From NCBI GenBank assembly GCA_028023455.1, contig JAQFVV010012508.1, positions 3,655,877-3,719,876 of the forward strand: a DNA stretch of 64,000 nt, read 5' to 3'. The translations under genes were made by a program, and so were the position numbers. Positions 12,781 to 22,149 of the stretch are shown piece after piece (the stretch's first letter is position 1; the number at the start of each line of letters is the position of its first letter). The stretch is from Epiperipatus broadwayi. Taxonomy: Eukaryota > Onychophora > Udeonychophora > Euonychophora > Peripatidae. The notes beneath the pieces were generated by a model. It saw only the letters and a program-made list of their open reading frames with translations, searched no databases and had not been told where the DNA came from.

Positions 12781-13498
12781 GAAAGAAGAAAAATTTTTTT
12801 GTTTTTTTCTTTTAAATATTTAACTTTATATATATTAAAGAATATGATGGGAGAAGTGTTAATCTGTATTTGTCAATATTTTTAATCCTATAAAATTTGG
12901 GTTTATTGTTCTTATTTAAATATATATTGTGATGGATTAATCTTGTGGTACACAACATTGGGTAACCTTGACAGTATGTCTGCATATATATTTAAAGCCT
13001 AAAGAAAAATTGAACCCAGGCAAAATTTTACGTTTATAATTATTTAAAATAAAATCTGAAGTATCTTAAATTTTAATTATTTATAAATAAATTCTATAAT
13101 GACTTAAACATTAAGATTTAAATATATTATTTTTTGATATTTTGAAATAATATAAATTATTTAAAATTTTATAATAAGATACAAATGGATTTATTTCTGA
13201 TTTTGATAAAAAATATAAAATTTGGATATAACAAAGAGAGAAAACTATTTCTGTATAAAGTAAAGATGTTTACTTTAAGAATCATGAGTTTTTAAAATTA
13301 ACTCCAATATATTTTTACTCAGAGAAATTAAGACACTAATTTTGAATATATTTTAGGTTTTGATATGTGTAATTAAAACTGTTGTTATGTTATAAATCTT
13401 ATTTTTATGAATTAAGAAAGAAAAGATCTATTAGTTACTTATTTGTAAATTTTTGTATACATTTCATACTATCTACTATAAATAGGAGAATCAGTTTA
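12781..13498. other. AT-rich non-coding stretch
   Basis: No supported gene or repeat. A nominal AT-rich spacer between two RTE insertions. Confidence 0.55.
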
Positions 13499-13874
13499 AT
13501 TGAAGAAATCATCATCAACCATTATCAATCCACTGCAGAATGAAGGTCTCTCCAAGTTCAATCCATCTCCAATCTTTAGCTTCTCTTCTCTACATCACCC
13601 CTGCACACTTTCTTATTTCATCCATCCATCTCACATGTAGTCTCTTTCTGGGTCTTTTACAATCTCTTGGAATCCAGTTTAAGATTTCAATTGTCCATCT
13701 ATTATCATCTCTTCTAGCAATATGTCCAGTCCAACTCCACTTCAGTCTTTTAATTTTTTCAATGAGGTCAGTAACACCTGTTTGTTCTCTTACCCATATT
13801 TGCATTTTCCATCTCTTCTTGTTACTTCCAACATGCATCTCTCCATACTTCTTTGAGTGGTGGATTGAAGAAAT
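13499..13874 (-). mobile_element. 5'-truncated RTE insertion with 11-bp target duplication
   Basis: The minus strand encodes the C-terminal part of the RTE ORF2 (WVREQTGVTDLIEKIKR..., GHIARRDDNRWTIEILNW, RPRKRLHVRWMDEIRKCAGV). It ends with the family 3' sequence CAGTGGATTGATAATGGTTG and a short TGATGA tail. It is flanked by ATTGAAGAAAT at 13499-13509 and 13864-13874, an exact 11-bp target duplication. Only about 350 bp was inserted. The plus-strand ORF over the same bases is antisense. Confidence 0.85.
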
Positions 13875-14214
13875 AGACAACCTTAAAAAAAGAACAAGTG
13901 CAAATAGTCTCCACACTGCAAGATTATGAGCTTCAGAAGTATACCCAGGTATTATCTATGATGTCTAACAGATCAATATATATGTGGCTGATACTGCTTG
14001 CTATACCTGAAGTTTGGATATTATGAAACTGAACTGAGTTAAAGGCCTCCAGCATTTATTTTAACTATCTATTATTCAGGACAAATCGTACTGGAAACAT
14101 CATAAGAGAAGATTACTTGAGAAATTCCAGTGATACATATTAGACTATAATTCCTGTATATAAGCCAAATAGAAGACATTTGCTGTTGATAAATACAATG
14201 TTTTTCATATGTAT

Positions 14215-14390
14215 GTATTGAAGTACTCATCCAATATCCCCAGTCTAGTTTCTAGCTTGTGGTTGTGCACAAACCTTCTTGCATTCATTGATTATGCTGG
14301 CTTGCTCTGAGTGATGCTATTTTATGGATAGTTTAGCGTCTGTGTAAACAGCTTATGTAAGCATAAAGAATAGTGATCATGTGATACTGA
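14215..14390 (-). repeat. Hammerhead family 1 repeat, partial copy
   Basis: The minus strand carries ...CACAAGCTAGAAACTAGACTGGGGATATTGG..., the second half of the family 1 hammerhead-like motif (stem II 3' side, GAAAC, then GAC where other copies have GTC). The CTGANGA half is missing. It is followed on the plus strand by the family arm (CTTCTTGCATTCATTGATT, TTTAGCGTCTGTGTAAACAG, and GATCATGTGAT). Confidence 0.65.
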
Positions 14391-15036
14391 TATCTTGGAT
14401 ACATATTGAAGCATTCTCAAGTGAAGTAGCTACCTATTGATAATATTGCATATATTATTTTAAAAGACAAAGAAGAACTACTTCAATAGGACATAAAAAG
14501 AAAAAATATATATTTCTCACACTATCACGTAAAAAAAAGTCTATAACAACTATGGAATAAAACTAAAGCAATTGGTCAATAAATTAATTTAAAAGGTATT
14601 AATGGAAAGTTTTCAGCATACAGTGAATGCTTCAGGAAAAAATAAGAATAAAGACTAGAAAACTTCAAGTTTCCAGGGAATGTTGAGTAATGTTTTACTT
14701 TGTAGAATTTACCAGAGAAAGTTTTGTTTGCGATTTAAAAATATTGTATATTTTACTTTTTTTTATCTCAAATGAAAGAAAGAGTGATAGAACAAATTAA
14801 ACACTTTATATGAATATTGTTTGAAAGCGAATTAATAATTATTAATTGGAATATTTTTGTATGGAAGTACACACATCCGTAGACACTTGTACCATTCACA
14901 TAGAAAAGAATATGCTTTATATATTTTAAAAGCAAATTAATTATTAAGAATCAATCATATTTATTTAAATATCCTAATTTATTAATTATAGTGATGGAAA
15001 AGCATCAGCCTGTTCAGTTTTGTGCAATGGTTGTGT

Positions 15037-15937
15037 ATATATAAAATATATCTCCAAAACTTTTTACAGCAGTGCTACAAGAAATATTTTGTGGATTAAA
15101 ATGGGAAACTAAAGGAGTGAAAGTAAATGGTGATTATTTAAGTCATTTAGATTTTGCAGATGATGTAGTTGTTTTTGCAAATAATGCTTCAGATCTGCAC
15201 GAAATGTTGCAGGAATTATCAGATGAAAGTAGGAAAGTAGGACTAAAAATAAATGTTAAAAAGACTAAAGTAATGTTTAATTGATTTTCTCAAAATATGA
15301 AAATAAAGATTGATTATGATGAGTTAGAAGAAGTTAACAGTCACAAATACCTTGGTTAGATTATTAATACAGATGGAAACATAATGGAGGAAATTAATCA
15401 TAGAATTAAACTTGGTTGGAGTGCTTTTGGTAGAAATAACTTGATACTAAAAGGAAATATGCCTATGTGTTTGAAGAGGAAGGTTTTTAACAAATGTGTT
15501 TTACCAGTTCTTACTTATGGATCTGAGACTTGGACACTTAATAGAAGAGCAATTCAGAGATTTCAGACAACTCAAAGAAGTATGGAGAGATGCATGTTGG
15601 GAGTAACAAGAAGAGATCGAAAACGCAATATATGGGTAAGAGAACAAACAGGTGTTACTGACCTCATTGAAAAAATTAAGACTGAAATGGAATTGTGTTG
15701 GACATATTGCTAGAAGACATAATAATAGATGGACAAGTGAAATCTTAAACTGGATTCCAAGAGATTGTAAAAGACCCAGAAAGAGACCACATGTGAGATG
15801 GATGGATGAAATAAGAAAGTGTGCAGGGATGATGTGGAGAAGAGAAGCTAAAGATCGGAGAAGATGGATTAAACTTGGAGAGACCTTCATCCTGCAGTGG
15901 ATTGATAATGATGATGATGATGATATATAAAATATAT
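15037..15937 (+). mobile_element. 5'-truncated RTE insertion with 15-bp target duplication (RT C-terminal half)
   Basis: About 870 bp of RTE ORF2. It starts inside the RT with a palm motif (YLSHLDFADDVVVFA, intact FADD; about 15130-15180) and thumb (SRKVGLKINVKKTKVMFN). It continues through the C-terminal region common to all copies (HRIKLGWSAFGRNNLILKGN, LTYGSETWTLNRRAIQRF, GVTRRDRKRNIWVREQTGV, GHIARRHNNRWTSEILNW). It ends with the family 3' end and a (TGA)n tail. Exact flanking duplications ATATATAAAATATAT lie at 15037-15051 and 15923-15937. One stop after KVMFN (15282-15284) and a frameshift near 15680 leave it non-coding. It is among the youngest copies in the window. Confidence 0.9.
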
Positions 15938-16148
15938 TTTAAGGACAGAGCAACTACCACAATAAGTTTAAGTAAAGAAATATTCCTCTTAATATTTAAA
16001 TAAAAAAACCATCACCCTGCAGTGGATTGATAATGGTTGATAATGATGATGATGATGATGATGATATATAAAATATATTTTAAGGACAGAGCAACTACCA
16101 CAATAAGTTTAAGTAAAGAAATATTCCTCTTAATATTTAAATAAAAAA
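15889..16148 (+). repeat. 141-bp tandem duplication spanning the RTE 3' end and flank
   Basis: The block from CATCCTGCAGTGGATTGATAA through AATATTTAAATAAAAAA is repeated with a 141-bp offset (AAGGACAGAG at 15941 and 16082). The duplicated unit contains the RTE terminal 30 bp, its TGA tail and about 90 bp of downstream host flank. The duplication therefore arose after insertion. The copies differ mainly in the length of the TGA run. Confidence 0.9.
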
Positions 16149-16539
16149 TATGTACACTCAATGTATTTCTAATGATGAAATGATTAAAAAATGTAAAGAA
16201 TTTTGTTTACTTATAAATTTTATTAATTATCTTGCTGATGTCTCGGCACCCCAGGAGTGAAGCACCTTTGTGCCCTGCACAACTTGCACACCAACATGCG
16301 GAGGTCCTGTGTTAATGCGCATGCTTGCAAATGCATATATATATATTTCCTGGATTTTCTAACACAGTATTCTTTTTCCTATAAAAGAATTTGGGTTGGT
16401 GCATTTAAGAATCAGAATTAATCACTATATAACAATTGATTCTCGAAATACTTTTCCCAGATATTTTTATATTAGAACTTTAGAATTACCTTTATGAAAT
16501 GTGTATTTAGATGTAGATCTGCTTACAGTATAGTAGTGT

Positions 16540-17110
16540 TCTAATTGAAATATAGGCTTATTATATATCTCTATCAATGTATGTAATATATAGGATATGT
16601 GAGCACAGATTTTCACATGACCCACCACTCACCACTCTATATATTACATACATTGATAAAGATATATAATAAGCCTGTATTTCAATTATTACATAGTAGA
16701 GATGTCTGCCCATGCCTTGTATATGTATTAAATGGATTACATCCTGTACATGAGGGGTCAGATCGACTTTAGGTCAACATGGGTGTGACAAGAATCTCTG
16801 CTTAAGGGTGGCCTTTGAGCGTTCCAGCATCAAATTTTCAAGTGGATGGATGGTTGAAGAGTTGGAGTGTGGAGTGGATTGAAGCCTGTCCATTAAAGTA
16901 TGAAGATTGGCTATTTTAATATATATCTGAGCACTTATAGCATATATGTGTGGAGATGGTAATCTGGACCAACTGATGATTGCTGGTTTAGCATGAAATA
17001 CGTATATTGGTGATTATTTATCTTTTCAACATATATGTGTTCAAGTGTATCAGTGATATGAGATAGAATGGTAAGTGGTGGGTCATGTGAAAGTCTGTGC
17101 TCATATACCC
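16540..17110 (+). repeat. Hammerhead family 2 element (most complete copy)
   Basis: A block of about 500 bp bounded by inverted sequences: GAGCACAGATTTTCACATGA... near 16600-16650 and its inverse ...TCATGTGAAAGTCTGTGCTC at about 17078-17102. An outer inverted pair (TTGAAATATAGGCTTATTAT... at 16547-16600 and its inverse at 16635-16687) makes the left end a hairpin. The body contains GAAGCCTGTCCATTAAAGTA and a hammerhead motif at 16968-17011. The same body recurs at 18.1-18.6, 37.3-37.7 and 54.3-54.7 kb. There is no protein-coding content, so it is probably a non-autonomous retroelement. Confidence 0.7.
16968..17011 (+). ncRNA. Hammerhead ribozyme, type I, family 2 (stem II tip-pair changed)
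   Basis: Stem I ACCAA (16968-16972) pairs with TTGGT (17007-17011). The core CTGATGA is 16973-16979. Stem II is TGCT/AGCA with a T-T mismatch at the first pair, then GAAA (16995-16998). Stem III is self-complementary ATACGTAT with the cleavage site after ATA (A17006). All invariant core bases are present. The weakened stem II base pair may reduce activity. Confidence 0.65.
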
Positions 17111-18286
17111 TATATAGTAGTAGGGTTCTTTAAATGCCCATCTATGCTGAATTCAAACGTCAATAATGTAAATAAAATCATTGAAATATATATTTATTAT
17201 AATGATAGGAGAATTAAAATATTTTGCCAAATTTTTAAAAATGTTCGTTAGTTGTGATGCGTGAGATAAACTCTCTTATTTTTGCGTAAAGTTTAAAGTA
17301 TGGATTTTGAATATAACCTCGTGTAAATTTAGAACATTTTAAGATACATTACAAGAAATATTTGATTATCTTAAACTTCTAATGTTTTGTTTTTGCCTTT
17401 TTCTTAGTTTTTTTTTTTTTTTTTAAAAAATCGTTGTAGTTTCATCTTTTTTTAGTTTATTTGTTTTTCCCTTCAGCCGCTGACTACTGGTTAATTCAGC
17501 ATTTCAATTTTTTACCGTTAGAATTTAAATAGATCTAATTGATGAACGTTTTGTCGGAAATGATTTTAAACAAAATTGTACCCAAACAAGTCTGCTATTT
17601 GATTGGCTGAGTGACCATTAATATCAAATTTAGTCTGAAATCTTTTTTTTTATCCGAATAAGAGGTAATTTCTTCTTACAGACTTCAATAACAGGATCAT
17701 TAGAAAATGAAATGAAGTTTTGGTTAATGACGTGAACTGATAATCCAGTTGATTCTTTTATTTCATCTCGCTATTACACCCGCCTCTCCACAGCTTCATT
17801 GCTTTTAAAGTATTATTATTATTTTTTATTCCTCTTAAGGGGATGAGCGTATACTATTCTTTGTAATCCTCTTGTAAATTGAGTTGATATAATGTCTAAA
17901 AGTTTCATTCTATTCTTTTTAAATAAATGTTGTCTAGTTGAAAGACTTCAGACTCTTCCCCCTATTTGTGGTTAATCTGATAATTTAAATTTAATATTAT
18001 AAACTATCAATTAAATTAAACAGGATTTTAAATTTTAATTCGTTCAAGAACTATTTACTTTGAACGCTAATATATAAACCGATTTATAAAAGTAAATGGT
18101 TTTTTTAAAAAATTGAATGAACAGCAAACCTAAAATATTTGAAATACAGGCACTTTTCATATACCTGGAGCTTAATTGTAAATATAGGGGATTTGAACTC
18201 AGACTTTCAAGCACTTTTCTATTATCCACACTATCTCATACCACCGATACACATGACCACACACACGTAGAAAAGATGAATAATCA

Positions 18287-18328
18287 CCAATATATGTATT
18301 TCGTGCTGAACCAGCACTCATCAGTTGG
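18287..18328 (-). ncRNA. Hammerhead ribozyme, type I, family 2
   Basis: On the minus strand: CCAA (18325-18328), CTGATGA (18318-18324), a 6-bp stem II GTGCTG-GTT-CAGCAC (18303-18317), GAAA (18299-18302), stem III A-TA-CA-TA-T (loop CA), cleavage triplet ATA, then TTGG (18287-18290). Every invariant core position is present and stem II is perfect. It faces the plus-strand motif at 18444. Confidence 0.75.
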
Positions 18329-18443
18329 GCCAGATTACCAACTCTCACTCATATATATAATCAGTGCTCAGTTCATATTAAGATAGCAAATCTTCACGCT
18401 TTAATGGAAAGGCTTCAATCTATTCCAACCGCCTACTCTCTGG

Positions 18444-18487
18444 ACCAACTGATGAGTGCTGATTCAGCACGAAATATTTATATTGGT
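18444..18487 (+). ncRNA. Hammerhead ribozyme, type I, family 2
   Basis: Stem I ACCAA (18444-18448) pairs with TTGGT (18483-18487). The core CTGATGA is 18449-18455. A perfect 6-bp stem II GTGCTG-ATT-CAGCAC spans 18456-18470 and GAAA is 18471-18474. Stem III is ATA-TT-TAT and the cleavage triplet is ATA, predicted cut after A18482. Compared with the copy at 37564, the stem II pairing is kept while loop bases differ. Confidence 0.78.
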
Positions 18488-19129
18488 GATTATTCATCTT
18501 TTATACATGTGTGTGGTCATGTGAGATAGTGTGAATAGTTGAAAGATATTCGAAATCTCGAGTTCAAAACAAACCTAAAATTAAATCATTTATTTTTGTT
18601 GCACAAAAACCTGTTGAAATTTTAAATCTGTTATTATATATATATATAGACACATAAAGTCTGAAATAAATATAAAAGTCCTCCATCCCCCCCCCCACCT
18701 TCTCCGCCAGTAATAATCACAATTATGTCGATAAGAAAATCTCACACATTATTTCAATTTATATTCTACTAAGTCATCCTAGTTTTGGCTTTTCTTTTTA
18801 ATAATCTGATATTCCCGTTCTTTAAAATCATCACTCAAAAAAAAAAAAAAAAACTATCAACTTTTTTTATTTTGTTTTATATCTTCGATTATCTCCTCTT
18901 AATACTTTTCTAATAATTTCTTTATTTCTTATCTTAAGCCTAATTCAGTTTCTCATTTCATTGTTAATTTCTTCAATAAAGAATCAATAATAGGCAAACA
19001 TCAAACTGTAATTAATAATAGTATATTAAATAATATTCAATCTTTCTTGTTATGTAATAACAAATACATTAATAAATAAGTTCAGATAATGGCATCTGGA
19101 GTCCAAATATCTGGATTTCTTAACACTTC

Positions 19130-19500
19130 ACAAATATAGATCACCTAACTGTGTGCCCTCTGTCACAGAAATGAAGAAACATGGGAACACTTTCTTATGG
19201 ATTGTTCCTCACTTCTTCCTTGTCGTACTCTTATCACTAACTAACATGACTCCAACTCATTAACAATCAACAACTTCAAAATAAAAATTACTACCCAATA
19301 TCCGAATTACTACATTCATTCTTTTCACAAGATGCCATCTAAGCTTTAATCCCCTATCTCACAATACTAAATCAGTCTTTCTAGATAAAATTAAATATTA
19401 AGATCAGAGAACAAACCCATGCACCAGCTGATGTTTTTGCAACTATATGGAATCTGTTCTCATTAACAACAATCCAGTGACTTGGCTATTGAATATACTA
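19130..19500 (+). pseudogene. Non-LTR retrotransposon C-terminal fragment with zinc-knuckle (zf-RVT-like)
   Basis: From 19149 the frame reads LCALCHRNEETWEHFLMDCS. The pattern C-x2-C-(x)n-H-x4-C, with ET...H, is typical of the zinc-binding domain that follows the RT in several non-LTR retrotransposons. A stop follows at about 19243. The downstream frames (KITTQYPNYYIHSF, ENKPMHQLMFLQLYG) look like decayed continuation. It is probably the same broad LINE group as the fragments at 27.6, 50.1 and 53.1 kb. Confidence 0.5.
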
Positions 19501-20290
19501 ATTAACATGCATTAGATATATATTGATTATTGTTCAATTATATGAACATCTATCTTATTGCTTTTCTACTTGAAATTTCTTTTGTTTCAATAAGACTTGT
19601 AAATAATCTCCAATGTATATAGTAAACCTAAGAAAGTTAATTTAAAACTAATAGTTAATATTATTTTTATATTCAAGAAAAATGGCAGAAGATACAATTT
19701 AGTTTATTCTGATTATGTTGTGAGAAGAATGGAACTAAATAGTAAATCCAAAATTATTTTATTATGAAAGCCTTCATGAAAGTAATTAATCTTCTAAGTT
19801 ATTTTTTTTTTGGTTTTTTTTTTTTAAATTTCATCTATTTAAAATTTCCAATACAGTATTTTTTCTTTTAATAATTATCCAGTTTTAGTTAATTTCAATG
19901 GATAATAAGGATTGGGGGTGGGGTGTCTCATATTCAATTAATTTCCCAGCCTTCCAAAAAGTACTATATAAACACACTTTTTACCGCCTTTAATCTTGCA
20001 TCCACTCGGCTTAATTGATTTAGTTTTAATTACAGTTATTTTTATTTCATACTTCATACAAATTCATTAATCTAATATAAAAATTTTAAGTTCTATCCCA
20101 GTACTTTACTGCTATATAATCAGCAGTGCGAATGCGGAGTATTCTATCCTCATTAAAATTGCACTGTATACCTTTTTTCAATTAACTCTGGGTAATATGC
20201 TGAAATAAAATCTAAACTTTTAACTCTTTCTTTCTCTAAGTAAAAAGTCAGGTGCTATGTTCAGGCTGTTGATAGGCTTCACAAATGGCA
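19501..20290. other. AT-rich non-coding stretch
   Basis: Oligo-T runs at 19801-19825 and nothing else recognisable between the LINE remnant and the satellite. Confidence 0.5.
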
Positions 20291-20295
20291 AATAG

Positions 20296-21675
20296 TGGAA
20301 TAACCTTTAGATATGGTCAATTGTGGATAATAAGTAAATAGTATCTGACCAAGAACTCCTGCTGCCTTGTAGGATAGGATGTTTGGGTCATCAAAGACTA
20401 GATACTGTTTCCAACACAAAGTCATTCGCATGTGCCTCTTTTCCTTGTTGAGTCATTTAATTGAGTGGAATAACCTTTAGATATGAAGGCCAATTGTGGA
20501 TAACCAATAAATAGTACCCGACCAAGAGCTCCTGCTGCCTTGTAGGATAGGATGTTTGGGTCATCAAAGACTAGATACTGTTTCCAACACAAAGTCATTC
20601 GCATGTGCCTCTTTTCCTTGTTGAGTCATTTAATTGAGTGGAATAACCTTTAGATATGAAGGCCAATTGTGGATAACCAATAAATAGTACCCGACCAAGA
20701 GCTCCTGCTGCCTTGTAGGATAGGATGTTTGGGTCATCAAAGACTAGATACTGTTTCCAACACAAAGTCATTCGCATGTGCCTCTTTTCCTTGTTGAGTC
20801 ATTTAATTGAGTGGAGTAACCTTTAGATATGAAGGCCAATTGTGGATAACCAATAAATAGTACCCGACCAAGAGCTCCTGCTACCTTGTAGGATAGGATG
20901 TTTGGGTCATCAAAGACTAGATACTGTTTCCAACACAAAGTCATTCGCATGTGCCTCTTTTCCTTGTTGAGTCATTTAATTGAGTGGAATAACCTTTAGA
21001 TATGAAGGCCAATTGTGGATAACCAATAAATAGTACCCGACCAAGAGCTCCTGCTACCTTGTAGGATAGGATGTTTGGGTCATCAAAGACTAGATACTGT
21101 TTCCAACACAAAGTCATTCGCATGTGCCTCTTTTCCTTGTTGAGTCATTTAATTGAGTGGAATAACCTTTAGATATGAAGGCCAATTGTAGATAACCAAT
21201 AAATAGTACCCGACCAAGAGCTCCTGCTACCTTGTAGGATAGGATGTTTGGGTCATCAAAGACTAGATACTGTTTCCAACACAAAGTCATTCGCATGTGC
21301 CTCTTTTCCTTGTTGAGTCATTTAATTGAGTGGAATAACCTTTAGATATGAAGGCCAATTGTGGATAACCAATAAATAGTACCCGACCAAGAGCTCCTGC
21401 TACCTTGTAGGATAGGATGTTTGGGTCATCAAAGACTAGATACTGTTTCCAACACAAAGTCATTCGCATGTGCCTCTTTTCCTTGTTGAGTCATTTAATT
21501 GAGTGGAATAACCTTTAGATATGAAGGCCAATTGTGGATAACCAATAAATAGTACCCGACCAAGAGCTCCTGCTACCTTGTAGAATATGTTGCTGGTTCA
21601 TCAAAGACTAGGTACTGTTTCCAGCAAAAAGTCTTTCATGTGTTCCTCTTTTCCTTGTTGAGTCATTTAATTTAT
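20296..21675 (-). repeat. 173-bp tandem satellite, about 8 units
   Basis: Units of exactly 173 bp (for example MRMTLCWKQ frame starts 20604, 20777, 20950, 21123, 21296, 21469 on the minus strand). Six to seven internal units are almost identical. The first (20296-20465) and last (about 21505-21675) are clearly diverged, as expected for an array homogenised from the middle by unequal exchange. Each unit holds a 60-codon minus-strand ORF ending NDSTRKRGTCE, but 173 is not a multiple of 3, so no frame runs through the array and it is not a repeat protein. Point variants such as GCTGCC/GCTACC separate the first two from later internal units. Confidence 0.95.
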
Positions 21676-22149
21676 TATGGATCCTGGTTGTTATAAACCT
21701 CTGATTCTCCAGACATATATTTATAATAGTTGTGACAATAGGATTGTTTGTGCAACAACATTTCCATTTTTTAACTACAGGAATAGAATTTCTGACTCCC
21801 ATTCCCTTTTTTTTTTTATCTCATGTCCTTGAGGATTAAGAAAGTAATAATGAGAGCAGGTTTGGAAGTATTTAATTGTAATCTTTGCTTGAGGCAGTAT
21901 GGTTTGGAACTGGATTTTAGTGAGGCAAGAATGTCGACTGACAGAGATTGTATATTTAGTCCGCCTTATGTAGGGATTCTCATGCCTTCCCATAGGAATG
22001 AAAGGGAAGTCTGGTTAGGTTATCTTATCTGACAGATTACTCACTTCAATGGTAGAAATAATAACAATAGTAATAATAATATCAATAGTAATGAGAAAGC
22101 GGAAGGTATTATAATTTTTTTTTTTAAGTATAGGTACTTTACTTGATAT

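Larger units (their letters stand above)
18105..18560. repeat. Head-to-head pair of hammerhead family 2 repeats
   Basis: The left half (about 18170-18350) is an inverted copy of the right half (about 18430-18560). Shared blocks include TATTGGTGATTATTCATCTT and its inverse, GTGTGGTCATGTG, and the closing GAACTCAGACTTTCAAGCAC, whose decayed inverse lies at 18548-18568. The 80-bp spacer matches the upstream body of the 16.6-17.1 kb copy in inverse orientation (TTAATGGAAAGGCTTCAAT). Each half holds its own ribozyme motif. Confidence 0.75.

Noticed and set aside
13540-13929. Plus-strand 129-aa ORF (and similar ones at 15501 minus, 23504 plus, 55684 plus)
   Set aside because: All are antisense readings of the RTE C-terminal region and recur only because the retroelement recurs.
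20422-21469. Six identical 60-aa minus-strand ORFs spaced 173 bp as a gene family or repeat protein
   Set aside because: The period is not divisible by 3, no frame runs through, and the array is a satellite. The ORFs are a by-product of near-identical units.
20296-21675. CRISPR array
   Set aside because: Units are contiguous with no variable spacers, the period is far too long, and the organism is an animal.
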